64,000 bases of DNA from Agrobacterium tumefaciens str. B6 (lineage in GTDB: Bacteria > Pseudomonadota > Alphaproteobacteria > Rhizobiales > Rhizobiaceae): positions 558,001 to 622,000 of the forward strand of contig NZ_LMVK01000012.1 in assembly GCF_001541315.1 (NCBI RefSeq), written 5' to 3'. Below the pieces are notes generated by a model, which saw only the letters and a program-made list of their open reading frames with translations, was not told where the DNA came from and ran no database searches. The translations under genes and the position numbers were made by a program. Each line of letters starts with the position of its first letter. Within the stretch, counting starts at the first letter, position 1. This document shows positions 20,837 through 29,816 of this stretch, piece after piece.

Positions 20837-21085
20837 ATGGAAAGTGTAGGCTGGATTGCAGCAATCATCATCGGCGGTCTCGCCGGCTGGCTTGCGGGCA
20901 AGCTCATGGACATGCGTTTCGGCGTTTTCATGAACATCGTCCTCGGCATCGTCGGTTCGGTGGTGGCTGTTGCGGTGCTGAGAACCTTCGATGTTTTCGT
21001 GCAGGACAGCAGGCTCGGCTATTTCGTTACGTCTTTCCTCGGCGCCAGCCTGCTGCTGTTCCTGGCGAAGCTGGTGCGGCGCTGA
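20837..21085 (+). CDS. GlsB/YeaQ/YmgE-type small membrane protein
   Basis: 82 residues from ATG 20837. Three hydrophobic segments are visible: VGWIAAIIIGGLAGWLAGKL, FGVFMNIVLGIVGSVVAVAV, and FVTSFLGASLLLFLAKLV. This is the transglycosylase-associated (YeaQ/YmgE) pattern, with the Gly-rich GGLAGWLAGKLM and NIVLGIVGS motifs. Function is unknown; family members are often stress-induced. A GC-rich hairpin (20753-20779, no T-run) separates it from lpdA. It lies before lipA on the same strand. Confidence 0.85.
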   Translation: MESVGWIAAIIIGGLAGWLAGKLMDMRFGVFMNIVLGIVGSVVAVAVLRTFDVFVQDSRLGYFVTSFLGASLLLFLAKLVRR

Positions 21086-21189
21086 CAAGGCTTCGTGACC
21101 GGAAGGGGCTTACGCTTTTTCTGGAATTGTTCTAAAGCATCGGGCCAACAGATGTTTAGATCGCTAAAGGCGATGGAAGCAGGTTTTTA

Positions 21190-22161
21190 ATGGTCACTAT
21201 TCTCGACAGGACTTCGTCCGAAGAAAAGCGTATTCGCCACCCGGAAAAGGCGCATAAGCCCGATACCGAGGTCATGCGCAAGCCGGAATGGATCCGCGTC
21301 AAGGCGCCGACCTCCAAGGGCTATCACGAGACGCGCGAACTGGTGCGTTCGCACAAGCTGGTCACGGTGTGCGAGGAAGCTGGCTGTCCGAATATCGGCG
21401 AGTGCTGGGACAAGAAGCACGCGACCTTCATGATCATGGGTGAAATCTGCACCCGCGCCTGCGCCTTCTGCAACGTCGCGACCGGCAAACCCAATCCGCT
21501 TGACATGGACGAGCCCGAGAACGTCGCCAAGGCCGTCAAGCAGATGGGCCTTTCCCACGTCGTCATCACCTCGGTCGACCGCGATGACCTCGCCGATGGC
21601 GGCGCCGAACATTTCGAGAAGGTGATCTGGGCGATCCGCGCCGCGTCTCCGACGACGACCATCGAAATCCTCACGCCTGACTTCCTGAAGAAGCCGGGCG
21701 CGCTGGAACGTGTTGTTGCCGCCAAGCCCGATGTCTTCAACCACAATATGGAAACCGTTCCTGGCAACTATCTGACGGTTCGCCCCGGCGCGCGCTATTT
21801 CCACTCCGTGCGCCTCCTGCAGCGGGTGAAGGAACTCGATCCCACCATGTTCACCAAGTCGGGCATCATGGTTGGCCTTGGCGAAGAGCGCAACGAAGTG
21901 CTGCAGCTGATGGACGACCTGCGCAGCGCCGACGTGGACTTCCTGACCATCGGCCAATATCTGCAGCCGACCCGCAAGCACCACAAGGTCGAGGCCTTCG
22001 TGACGCCGGAGGAATTCAAGTCCTACGAGACGGTGGCCTATACCAAGGGCTTCCTGATGGTGTCGTCGAGCCCGCTGACCCGCTCCTCGCACCATGCCGG
22101 CGACGATTTCGAGCGCCTGCGTGCTGCCCGCGAGAAGAAGCTGCTGGCTACTGCTGAGTAA
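21190..22161 (+). CDS. lipA: Lipoyl synthase
   Basis: 323 residues. A radical SAM enzyme that inserts two sulfur atoms into octanoyl groups on lipoyl domains. The auxiliary cluster cysteines are in [20 protein letters not shown] near residues 59-70, and the radical-SAM CxxxCxFC is in [16 protein letters not shown] near residue 85. [18 protein letters not shown] and the C-terminal [16 protein letters not shown] (with the conserved RSSxxA serine) complete the family pattern. Placed downstream of pdhABC-lpdA, whose products carry or need lipoate; GcvH at 51 kb is another substrate. Confidence 0.98.
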   Translation: MVTILDRTSSEEKRIRHPEKAHKPDTEVMRKPEWIRVKAPTSKGYHETRELVRSHKLVTVCEEAGCPNIGECWDKKHATFMIMGEICTRACAFCNVATGKPNPLDMDEPENVAKAVKQMGLSHVVITSVDRDDLADGGAEHFEKVIWAIRAASPTTTIEILTPDFLKKPGALERVVAAKPDVFNHNMETVPGNYLTVRPGARYFHSVRLLQRVKELDPTMFTKSGIMVGLGEERNEVLQLMDDLRSADVDFLTIGQYLQPTRKHHKVEAFVTPEEFKSYETVAYTKGFLMVSSSPLTRSSHHAGDDFERLRAAREKKLLATAE

Positions 22162-22214
22162 TCAGGGGCGGAAAGGCTGGGCAAAACGACGTGTCATCGC
22201 ACGTTTTGCACGCT

Positions 22215-22299
22215 CTCATGCTCGGGCTTGTCCCGAGCATCTGCAACCTCTGTACTTTACGATACGTGATTGGATCCTCGGGACGGGCCCGAGGATGAC
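22215..22299. repeat. RIME-like intergenic palindrome pair
   Basis: Two perfect stems: ATGCTCGGG/CCCGAGCAT (22218-22240) and ATCCTCGGG/CCCGAGGAT (22274-22296), each with a five-base loop and 33 bp apart. The right unit ends in GATGACG like the copy at 14.1 kb. It lies immediately downstream of lipA, where the conserved gene order is interrupted. Confidence 0.75.
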
Positions 22300-22360
22300 G
22301 TTGAGCTGGAGGCGATCCTTACGAAATGGCTCAATCGCCTGTCTTCGGCCCTTAAGCTAA

Positions 22361-23290
22361 TTACGCCACAACCTTCTTCGGGCGATGCGCCCGCATGCAC
22401 AGCACCACGCTCAGCACTACTGAGCAGATCGCGACGACCTCAACCAGCGTCGGGCCACGTCCCTCCCAGAGAAAACCGTAAAGCAGCGCAAACAGCGTTT
22501 CGAACAGGATCATCTGTCCGACCATGGTGAGCGGCAGAAGCCGGCTCATGCGGTTCCATAGCGCATTGCCGATGATCGAGGCGGTGACGCCGAGGCCTGC
22601 GGCAACGGCGGCGAAATGCAGCCAGTCGCCTGAAGTGTGGCTTGCGCCGCCAAAGCCGAAAGCCGGAATTGCCAGCGCCAGAGCCAGCGCGCCGGTCACA
22701 ACACCCGTCATCATGTTCCAGTCATCGGCACTGACATCGTGAAGGCGGGAAAGCCAGCGCGCGTTACCGACGGCGAAGGCCGTCCAGGAGGCAAGTGCGC
22801 CGAGTGCGCAGGCAAGGCCGATGACGCGTGAAACATCGAGCCCACCATCGCCTTGCACCAGCGATTGCCAGGAAATGCCGACAATGCCGATTGCGCCGAA
22901 GACAAGCGACGGCCATAGCCGCCGGAGCGATACCGCGCCGTGGTCGCGACTGCCGATGATGGTGACGGCGACGGGCAGGAAACCGATGATGATGGAGGTG
23001 AAAGCGACACCGCTGAGTTTAACGGCTGTCGATATGAAGACATAATAGGCGATATTGCCGATCATGCTCAGCCAGCCGAGCGCAAACCATTCCTGTATGC
23101 CAAAACGGGCGGAAACCCGCCTGATGCGCGGTCCGATGATGATGAGGGAAATCAGCCCGTAGGTGAGGTAACGCGCCGTCGACAGTTGTAGGGCGGAAAA
23201 GTCCGGCACGAGTTTGGGGGCGAGAAAGATGCCTCCCCACATCGCTCCCGCCAGCATGCCATAAAAAACACCGAGACCTGTCCTGTTCAT
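22361..23290 (-). CDS. EamA/DMT-superfamily exporter
   Basis: 309 residues with about ten hydrophobic helices in two repeated halves, the drug/metabolite transporter fold. Landmarks: GVFYGMLAGAMWGGIFLAPKL at the start, STARYLTYGLISL, and LPLTMVGQMILFETLFALLYGFLWEGRGPTLVEVVAI near the C-terminal repeat. Substrate unknown; family members export amino acids, metabolites or drugs. An AraC-type regulator gene lies 93 bp upstream on the same strand and probably controls it. The pair belongs to a block that separates lipA from ratA. Confidence 0.85.
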   Translation of the reverse strand: MNRTGLGVFYGMLAGAMWGGIFLAPKLVPDFSALQLSTARYLTYGLISLIIIGPRIRRVSARFGIQEWFALGWLSMIGNIAYYVFISTAVKLSGVAFTSIIIGFLPVAVTIIGSRDHGAVSLRRLWPSLVFGAIGIVGISWQSLVQGDGGLDVSRVIGLACALGALASWTAFAVGNARWLSRLHDVSADDWNMMTGVVTGALALALAIPAFGFGGASHTSGDWLHFAAVAAGLGVTASIIGNALWNRMSRLLPLTMVGQMILFETLFALLYGFLWEGRGPTLVEVVAICSVVLSVVLCMRAHRPKKVVA

Positions 23291-23383
23291 GTCCTGTCAC
23301 ATCCGCATTCGCATTTGCCTGCGATGTGCCACAGCCCTTTCCGGCTGTCTTGACAAAAACTCCTGATGACCGTGTCGACGGTT

Positions 23384-24118
23384 CTAATGAATGCCGCGGT
23401 TTCGGCGATAGGCAGCGGGCGTTTCACCCACCGCATTGCGCATGGCGCGCGTCAGTGCCGTCTGGTCGGAAAAGCCGGCCCGTAGGGCAATCTCGGCAAT
23501 TGGCAGGGCGGAATCGTCGAGCAATGCAAAGACCTTGTCCATGCGCAGCCCGGCCAGCCAGCGGTGAGGCGGGAGGCCGAATTCCTCGAGAAACAGAGCA
23601 TGCAAACGGCTGTCGCTGATCGTCACGCAGGAGGCAAGCATCCCGATGGTCCAGGGGAAGAACGGTTCCGCCCTGACGACCGCGGCGAGCCTGTGCAGGC
23701 GTTGGCGGATATCGGTTCTGTCATCGGCCAGACTGTCGATCAGCAGCGGCGCCCACAGACCGGCAATATCGTCGCGCCGCCCATCCGCTCCGATGATGCC
23801 GCGCATATAGGCGATCAATTGCCGGGTATCCTGCACTATGTCGAGAAACGGCGAACGGGCGAATTTTTCGAGGGTTTGCTCGGGAAGGGCGCTTTCATTA
23901 ATATCGACCACCAGTGAGTGATTGCTCGCTGTCGCTTCCTGGGTATGCGGCGTGTCGCGATGGATGAAGACGCCACGCCCGGTCGACAATTCATCCTGCC
24001 GTCCGGCTACATCGATTAGCAGACGCCCGGAGACCGGAAGAACGATTTGAACGAAGCCATGCCGTTCCTTCGGTCTTTCCTCCCTGTAGGTTCTGATATC
24101 GGCGGATGCGGCTGTCAT
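23384..24118 (-). CDS. AraC-family transcriptional regulator
   Basis: 244 residues from ATG 24118; a TTG at 24142 could add eight residues. The N-terminal cupin-like domain (ERHGFVQIVLPVSGRLLIDV, then HRDTPHTQEA) is a ligand sensor. The C-terminal double helix-turn-helix (about 150-244) shows ISDSRLHALFLEEFGLPPHRWL and IAEIALRAGFSDQTALTRAMR ending in GETPAAYRR, the AraC signature. It is encoded just upstream of, and in the same direction as, the EamA exporter. The effector is unknown. Confidence 0.87.
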   Translation of the reverse strand: MTAASADIRTYREERPKERHGFVQIVLPVSGRLLIDVAGRQDELSTGRGVFIHRDTPHTQEATASNHSLVVDINESALPEQTLEKFARSPFLDIVQDTRQLIAYMRGIIGADGRRDDIAGLWAPLLIDSLADDRTDIRQRLHRLAAVVRAEPFFPWTIGMLASCVTISDSRLHALFLEEFGLPPHRWLAGLRMDKVFALLDDSALPIAEIALRAGFSDQTALTRAMRNAVGETPAAYRRNRGIH

Positions 24119-24246
24119 GACGCTGTCGTTTCCATTGTGCAAAGAAATGGCCGCCTCGAAAAAGCGGCCGGTTTCATTGTTTGATTATGACATCGTCTTG
24201 AAGATTGGGCCAGTCGGCTTTATCGGTCGGCTCTGCGCGCCGGCAA

Positions 24247-24423
24247 TTAACAGTCTTCCTTGGCGGTCGATTCGCCGCGTTTGCGCTTGCGCAGAACCGG
24301 CTTGTTCTCTCTCGCCTCGCATTTCGCGACATCGATAAGATAGGCAAGCACCGGCATGCCGTTCATCGATGCGAGTTGTTTTGCGGATTCGAGAAGGTTG
24401 ATGATGTTGGAAAAATCGTCCAT
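24247..24423 (-). CDS. Small conserved-looking protein, unknown function
   Basis: 58 residues from ATG 24423. An amphipathic N-terminal half (DDFSNIINLLESAKQLASMN, then VLAYLIDVAKCEA) is followed by a very basic tail, KPVLRKRKRG. No domain recognised. The helical part looks like a protein-interaction surface, and the compact alpha-helical design resembles other small rhizobial proteins. It is isolated between the AraC gene and a divergent P-loop gene. The frame could extend 16 residues upstream to an ATG at 24471, but that part is less protein-like. Confidence 0.6.
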   Translation of the reverse strand: MDDFSNIINLLESAKQLASMNGMPVLAYLIDVAKCEARENKPVLRKRKRGESTAKEDC

Positions 24424-24672
24424 CGGCTCACTCAGTGGCTCAAAGCGGTTATGTATCGGGTCTGAACCCAAGGATGAATACGCTGGGTGAAATCGGGAGC
24501 TTCCAGCGCCGTTGCATCCAATGGGTGTAATATTAGTCGCAAATAAATAGCAATCCCTGCGACGGAGTTACAATAGTCAATTTTCCGTAACTGCCATGCG
24601 CGGTAACGATATCGCTCAAGGGTTATGACCGGGTGGCAGAAATATATCCAGCGGTTAGATGAGGTCTATCAA

Positions 24673-25242
24673 ATGCCGAACTATCTTCACAGGGTGGAAG
24701 ATGCTGCCGCGATTATCGCCGGCGCGCAGCGCATCTTGGTCGTTGGCTGTTCCGGCGGCGGCAAGTCGACGCTTTCGCAGAAGCTCGCGGGCAATTTCGG
24801 GCTTCGTTATATCTCCATGGATCGGGAGATTTTCTGGCTGCCCGGCTGGCAGGCGCGCGCCCGCGATGAGCAGCGGCAGAGGATAGCCGCCATCATCACA
24901 GAAGAACGCTGGCTGATGGATGGCAGCAATCCATCGTCTTTCGATATACGCCTGCCGCGGTCCCACATCGTTCTCTGGGTGCGCATGCCGCGCTGGCTCT
25001 GCCTGTGGGGCGCCGTCAGCCGGGCGATCAAGGGTTACGGCAAGGCGCGTCCGGAAATGGCGGAGGGATGTCCCGAAAGAATAGACATCGATTTCCTGCG
25101 CTATATCTGGAATTTCGAACGCCGCCATGCCCCGATTTTCGAGCAGAATTTCGCGCTTTATGGTCCTGATGTGCCGGTATTCCAGCTGAAAAGCCGAAAA
25201 CAGTTTCGCCGCCTTCTTGATCTTCTCGTTATCGAGGATTAA
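24673..25242 (+). CDS. P-loop kinase-like protein (adenylate kinase/FlaR type)
   Basis: 189 residues from ATG 24673, chosen because GAGG lies eight bases upstream; ATG 24625 would add 16 residues. The Walker A motif VVGCSGGGKSTLSQKLA lies near residue 24, followed by YISMDREIFWLPGW and ERWLMDGSNPSSFDIRL, and a basic lid-like region. These are the landmarks of the small ATPases annotated as adenylate kinase or DNA topology modulation protein FlaR. Substrate unknown. It precedes ratA by 9 bp on the same strand. Confidence 0.78.
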   Translation: MPNYLHRVEDAAAIIAGAQRILVVGCSGGGKSTLSQKLAGNFGLRYISMDREIFWLPGWQARARDEQRQRIAAIITEERWLMDGSNPSSFDIRLPRSHIVLWVRMPRWLCLWGAVSRAIKGYGKARPEMAEGCPERIDIDFLRYIWNFERRHAPIFEQNFALYGPDVPVFQLKSRKQFRRLLDLLVIED

Positions 25243-25251
25243 CTGCCGCTC

Positions 25252-25707
25252 ATGCCACAGTTCGAAACGCATCGCCTTGTCAAACACTCGCCCGACCGCA
25301 TGTACGACCTCGTCGCCGATGTGGAGAAATATCCGCAGTTTCTTCCCCTTTGCGAGGCGCTCACCGTCCGCTCGCGCAAGGAACGCGACGGCAAGATACT
25401 GCTGGTGGCTGACATGACGGTTGGTTACAAGGCCATTCGTGAGACCTTCACCACCCAGGTGCTGCTGAACCCTGCGGAGCGCGCCATTGATGTGAAATAT
25501 ATCGACGGACCGTTCAAATATCTCGAAAATCGCTGGCGTTTCGAGGCCTCGGACGAGGACGGCTCAGCCATTCATTTCTTCATCGACTATGAATTCAAGA
25601 ACCGACTGCTCGGCGCGGTCATGGGATCGATGTTCGACCGGGCGTTCCGCATGTTCGCGGAAGCTTTCGAGACCCGCGCCGACAAGATTTATGCCGACCC
25701 GGCCTGA
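25252..25707 (+). CDS. RatA/Coq10-type START-domain protein
   Basis: 151 residues, SRPBCC fold. It opens with PQFETHRLVKHSPDRMYDLVADVEKYPQFLPLC, the hallmark of the Coq10/RatA family. FKYLENRWRFE and HFFIDYEFKNRLLGAVMGSMFDRAFRMFAEAFE follow. The family binds ubiquinone or other hydrophobic ligands in a deep cavity; the E. coli RatA name refers to a proposed effect on ribosome assembly, which is debated. A ubiquinone chaperone is the likelier role in an alphaproteobacterium. Its end overlaps the converging cinA gene by 19 bp. Confidence 0.88.
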   Translation: MPQFETHRLVKHSPDRMYDLVADVEKYPQFLPLCEALTVRSRKERDGKILLVADMTVGYKAIRETFTTQVLLNPAERAIDVKYIDGPFKYLENRWRFEASDEDGSAIHFFIDYEFKNRLLGAVMGSMFDRAFRMFAEAFETRADKIYADPA

Positions 25708-26198
25708 TTAAGTGCAGTCAGCATCTCGAGCGCTGTCTTAACCGTCGCAAGACGGATTTCGGTGCGACCGATATCGCCGTAATGCATCTCCTTATGCAGG
25801 CTGTGGCCGTTGCGCGCCTTGGCCGCCAGATGCACCAGTCCCACCGGTTTTTCCGAAGAGCCGCCGCCCGGGCCTGCAATGCCGGTTACGGCCACGGCAA
25901 AATCCGCCCGTGAACGGAACAGCGCGCCATGCGCCATCTGCAGCGCCGTCTGCCGGGATACCGCGCCGAAATTCGCCAGTGTCCCGACGCCAACCCCCAG
26001 CATGTCCATCTTGGCTTCATTGGTATAGGTGACGAAACCACGATCGACGACGGCGGAGGAGCCGGCAATCTCCGTCAGCGCGCCGGCGATCAGGCCGCCC
26101 GTGCAGCTCTCGGCTGTCGAGACCATGAGACCGCGGGCGGTGAAATCGGCGATGATCCGCCGCGCCAGTTCTTCTATGTCAGCGGTAAAAAGGCTCAT
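25689..26198 (-). CDS. CinA C-terminal-type nicotinamide mononucleotide amidohydrolase
   Basis: 169 residues from ATG 26198, which overlaps the ispDF stop (ATGA). It consists only of the CinA C-terminal domain (PncC): [23 protein letters not shown] near residue 24 with the catalytic Ser/Cys region, [12 protein letters not shown] and [21 protein letters not shown] near 105. PncC deamidates NMN to nicotinate mononucleotide in NAD recycling. The N-terminal competence-damage half of full-length CinA is absent, which is normal in proteobacteria. Confidence 0.93.
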   Translation of the reverse strand: MSLFTADIEELARRIIADFTARGLMVSTAESCTGGLIAGALTEIAGSSAVVDRGFVTYTNEAKMDMLGVGVGTLANFGAVSRQTALQMAHGALFRSRADFAVAVTGIAGPGGGSSEKPVGLVHLAAKARNGHSLHKEMHYGDIGRTEIRLATVKTALEMLTALNQAGSA

Positions 26199-27382
26199 AG
26201 CGGTCTGCCCCGGTAGACAACGGTGGCGGTGGCGATCGCCGCAATGCCCTCCCGGCGGCCGACGAAGCCAATCGTCTCGTTGGTCGTCGCCTTCACCGAG
26301 CAGCGCTCCAGCGCGATGCCGAGCATGTCCGAAAGCGCTTCCCGCATGGCCTGGCGGTGCGGACCGATGCGTGGCGCTTCCGCAATCAGCGAAACGTCGG
26401 CATTCATGATCGTGCCGCCATTGTCTCGCACCACCTTGGCCGCGTGTTCGAGGAAGATACGGGAGGCCGCACCCTTCCATTGCGGATCAGAGGGCGGGAA
26501 ATGGTCGCCGATATCGCCGGCGCCGCAGGTGGCGAGCAGCGCATCGGTCAGCGCATGCAGCGCCACATCGGCATCTGAATGACCTTTCAGTCTCTGATCA
26601 TGCTCGATGAAGATGCCGCAGAGCGTGACGCCATCCCCGGCCTCCAGCTGATGCACGTCGTAACCATTGCCGGTGCGCACGTCGGGCAATCCGTGAGAAA
26701 GCTTTTCATCGGCCATGGCGATATCCCGCTTGAGAGTGAGTTTTACGTTGTCGACCGAACCTTCGGTCAGCGTCACCGTCAGCCCGGCCCATTCGGCGAT
26801 GGATGCGTCATCGGTGAAATCCGTTTTGCCGGAAGCAGCAGCAGCGCGATGCGCGCGAAGAATATCACCGTAATTGAAGCTCTGCGGTGTCTGGGCCGCA
26901 TAAAGTCCCTGTCGGGAAACCGTCTCCACGACGAGATCGCCAGAGCCGCGCTTCAGCGTATCGGTGACGGGCAGGGCGGGCAGAACGCCCACAGCACCCG
27001 CCCGGTGCAAGGCGACGATGCGTTCCAGCATGTCCACGGCGACGAAAGGCCGCACGGCGTCATGGATCATCACATGCGTCAGCTCTTCTGAGGCGAGCGC
27101 CTCCAGCCCGGCCAGCACCGATTGCTGACGTGTCGCACCGCCCGTCACGGTGACGATCCGCTCACCGGCATCCAGTCGCTGCAGGACTGGTGACAGCAGT
27201 GCTGCATCGTCGGCATGGCTGACGACCACGATGGGGGAGGCACCATTCCAGCCGAGGAAAGTCGCCAATGTATGCTCGATCACGGCCCTGCCGCCGATCG
27301 GGCGATATTGCTTCGGCCCTTCCTGTGGCGAGCCTGCCCTTTCACCGCGTCCCGCGGCGACGATGACGATGCCGAGTTTCAT
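26195..27382 (-). CDS. ispDF: Bifunctional IspD/IspF, MEP isoprenoid pathway
   Basis: 395 residues from ATG 27382, which has AGGAAAG upstream; an ATG at 27397 would add five. The IspD domain (1 to about 225; [13 protein letters not shown] and [11 protein letters not shown]) makes CDP-methylerythritol. The IspF domain (about 232-395; [19 protein letters not shown] with metal ligands Asp/His, [30 protein letters not shown]) forms the cyclic diphosphate. The fusion skips the IspE step between them and is characteristic of alphaproteobacteria. Together with cinA it forms a minus-strand pair. Confidence 0.97.
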   Translation of the reverse strand: MKLGIVIVAAGRGERAGSPQEGPKQYRPIGGRAVIEHTLATFLGWNGASPIVVVSHADDAALLSPVLQRLDAGERIVTVTGGATRQQSVLAGLEALASEELTHVMIHDAVRPFVAVDMLERIVALHRAGAVGVLPALPVTDTLKRGSGDLVVETVSRQGLYAAQTPQSFNYGDILRAHRAAAASGKTDFTDDASIAEWAGLTVTLTEGSVDNVKLTLKRDIAMADEKLSHGLPDVRTGNGYDVHQLEAGDGVTLCGIFIEHDQRLKGHSDADVALHALTDALLATCGAGDIGDHFPPSDPQWKGAASRIFLEHAAKVVRDNGGTIMNADVSLIAEAPRIGPHRQAMREALSDMLGIALERCSVKATTNETIGFVGRREGIAAIATATVVYRGRPL

Positions 27383-27657
27383 AGTACTTTCCTGCATTGG
27401 TCATATGCTTTGCGCGCAACCCTTAGCGGTTGACAGTCCTGCTCTAGCGTTTCAAAACCCGGATGGCCAGCCCGATAAGACGCGCATTCGCCCCTGCATG
27501 ACGCAGGATCGATCGTCATTGGCCTTTGAACCTGCACAAATTGCTGCCGACAGCAAAACAGGCAGGCAGTCGCCCAGCAAATAAAAGGTGCAACCCTCTA
27601 AAAGTGCTTGGCAACCGCGCAAACACTGTCTAAAAATAATGCAAATAACCCTTCTGC

Positions 27658-28671
27658 ATGAAAGATCATCAATTGCATCTTCCGGAGTTGTCAGAACCGT
27701 TCAGCATCGGCTCAGTTACGATCCGTAATCGTGCCGTGCTGGCGCCCATGTCGGGCGTGACGGATCTGCCGTTTCGGCAGCTTGCCTGGCGTTATGGTGC
27801 GGGTCTCGTTGTAACGGAGATGGTCGCAAGCCGCGAGCTCGTCGCTAACAGGGGGGAATCCTGGGCGCGGCTGAAAAATGCAGGCATGGTTCCGCATATG
27901 GTGCAGCTTGCCGGGCGTGAGGCGTATTTCATGGCCGAGGCGGCGAAGATCGCGGCCGATAACGGCGCCGGCATCATCGATATCAATATGGGATGCCCGG
28001 CCAAGAAGGTAACGGGCGGTTATTCCGGCTCGGCGCTGATGCGCGATCCCGATCATGCGCTCTCGCTGATCGAGGCGACGGTCAATGCGGTCGACGTGCC
28101 TGTGACGCTGAAGATGCGGCTCGGCTGGGACGAAAACACCATCAATGCGCCTGATATCGCCCGCCGCGCCGAGGCGGCAGGTGTTCAGCTCATCACCATT
28201 CACGGGCGCACCCGCATGCAGTTTTACGAGGGACGAGCGGACTGGAACGCCATCCGCGCCGTGCGCGAGGTGATTTCCGTGCCTCTCATCGCCAATGGCG
28301 ATGTGGAAACGGCCGATGATGTGCGCGAAATCCTGCGCCGATCGGGTGCGGATGCCGTCATGGTCGGGCGCGGCGCACAGGGGCAACCCTGGCTGCCGGC
28401 AGTGCTCGCCGGACATGCAGCGCCGCACCGCGACGATATTCCCGCCATTGCCATCGAGCATTACGAGATGATGCTGGAATTTTACGGAAGGGAAGCCGGT
28501 CTCCGGCATGCCCGCAAACATCTGGGCTGGTATCTCGACCGTTTCGCGCCAGAGATCGCCACGCCCGACAAGGCTCAAATCATGACATCGCGTGACACGG
28601 TGGAGGTGGCCGATCTGCTGCGCTCCGCCTTTTGCAAAAATGCGGGCGAAGCCGCAAGGAAGGCCGCATGA
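27658..28671 (+). CDS. dusB: tRNA-dihydrouridine synthase B (NifR3)
   Basis: 337 residues. An FMN enzyme that reduces uridine to dihydrouridine in the tRNA D-loop. Motifs: [15 protein letters not shown] near residue 30 (FMN site), [21 protein letters not shown] near 112 with the catalytic Cys, [17 protein letters not shown] near 180, and [10 protein letters not shown] plus [11 protein letters not shown] near 222-250. In rhizobia it was first described as nifR3, co-transcribed with ntrBC. Here its TGA overlaps the ntrB ATG (ATGA), confirming that layout. Confidence 0.96.
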   Translation: MKDHQLHLPELSEPFSIGSVTIRNRAVLAPMSGVTDLPFRQLAWRYGAGLVVTEMVASRELVANRGESWARLKNAGMVPHMVQLAGREAYFMAEAAKIAADNGAGIIDINMGCPAKKVTGGYSGSALMRDPDHALSLIEATVNAVDVPVTLKMRLGWDENTINAPDIARRAEAAGVQLITIHGRTRMQFYEGRADWNAIRAVREVISVPLIANGDVETADDVREILRRSGADAVMVGRGAQGQPWLPAVLAGHAAPHRDDIPAIAIEHYEMMLEFYGREAGLRHARKHLGWYLDRFAPEIATPDKAQIMTSRDTVEVADLLRSAFCKNAGEAARKAA

Positions 28672-29816
28672 GCGCTGACAAACACAGCCCGGCAGATGCA
28701 AACCCGCTCGCCATGGCGGTTCTGAACGCGGTGCAGAACCCCGTCATTCTGGTGGATGCCGAAGGTTTCATTGCATTCGCCAATTGGGAAGCCGAGGCCT
28801 TTTTCGGGGCAAGCGCCTCCCATCTCGCCCGTTACCGCGTTTCCACCTTTATTCCCTTCGGCAGCCCGCTTCTGGCGTTGATCGATCAGGTGCGGGAGCG
28901 CCGCGCGCCGGTCAATGAATATCGCGTCGATCTGAGTTCGCCACGGCTTGGACAGGACAAGCTCGTCGATCTCTATGTGGCGCCCGTTGTCAGCGAGCCG
29001 GGTTCGGTTGTTGTCGTCTTTCAGGAGCGGTCGATGGCCGACAAGATCGACCGGCAATTGACCCATCGCGCGGCTGCCCGTTCCGTAACCGGCCTTGCCT
29101 CGATGCTCGCGCATGAGATTAAGAACCCGCTGTCAGGCATTCGCGGCGCTGCCCAGCTTCTGGAGACATCGGTTGCCGATGAGGACCGGGCGCTGACGCG
29201 GCTGATCTGCGATGAGACCGACCGCATCGTTTCGCTGGTCGACCGCATGGAGGTGTTTTCCGACGAGCGGCCGGTAGATCGCGTACCGGTCAACATCCAT
29301 TCCGTGCTCGATCATGTGAAGGCAATCGCCAAGGCCGGTTTTGCCCGCAATATCAAGATTTCCGAGAACTATGACCCGTCGCTGCCGCCGGTCTATGCCA
29401 ATCGCGACCAGCTGGTTCAGGTCTTCCTCAATCTGGTGAAGAATGCGGCGGAAGCCGTGGGCAACCAGTCGGATGGCGAGATATTGCTGACCACCGCCTA
29501 CCGTCCCGGCATGCGGCTTTCCGTCGCCGGCAGCCGCGAGCGCATCTCGCTGCCGCTCGAATTCTGCGTGCATGACAATGGCCCGGGCGTTCCGGCCGAT
29601 CTGCTGCCGCATCTCTTCGACCCCTTCATCACCACCAAGACGAATGGTTCGGGCCTGGGCCTGGCGCTTGTCGCCAAACTCATCGGCGCCCATGGCGGCA
29701 TTGTCGAATGCGACAGCCAGAACCATCGCACGACTTTCCGCGTATTGATGCCCGTCTCGCCGGAAGTGGCGCTTGACGACATCACCTTGCCGAACACGAC
29801 AGGAAATGACCTATGA
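28668..29816 (+). CDS. ntrB: Nitrogen regulation sensor kinase NtrB
   Basis: 382 residues from ATG 28668. It is cytoplasmic, with no membrane helix. A PAS domain (about 12-120; [24 protein letters not shown]), a HisKA domain with the phospho-His in [21 protein letters not shown] (about residue 148), then an ATPase domain with the N box [26 protein letters not shown] and [12 protein letters not shown]. It phosphorylates or dephosphorylates NtrC according to nitrogen status, normally through GlnB/PII. It overlaps dusB at its start and ntrC at its end by four bases each. Confidence 0.97.
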   Translation: MSADKHSPADANPLAMAVLNAVQNPVILVDAEGFIAFANWEAEAFFGASASHLARYRVSTFIPFGSPLLALIDQVRERRAPVNEYRVDLSSPRLGQDKLVDLYVAPVVSEPGSVVVVFQERSMADKIDRQLTHRAAARSVTGLASMLAHEIKNPLSGIRGAAQLLETSVADEDRALTRLICDETDRIVSLVDRMEVFSDERPVDRVPVNIHSVLDHVKAIAKAGFARNIKISENYDPSLPPVYANRDQLVQVFLNLVKNAAEAVGNQSDGEILLTTAYRPGMRLSVAGSRERISLPLEFCVHDNGPGVPADLLPHLFDPFITTKTNGSGLGLALVAKLIGAHGGIVECDSQNHRTTFRVLMPVSPEVALDDITLPNTTGNDL

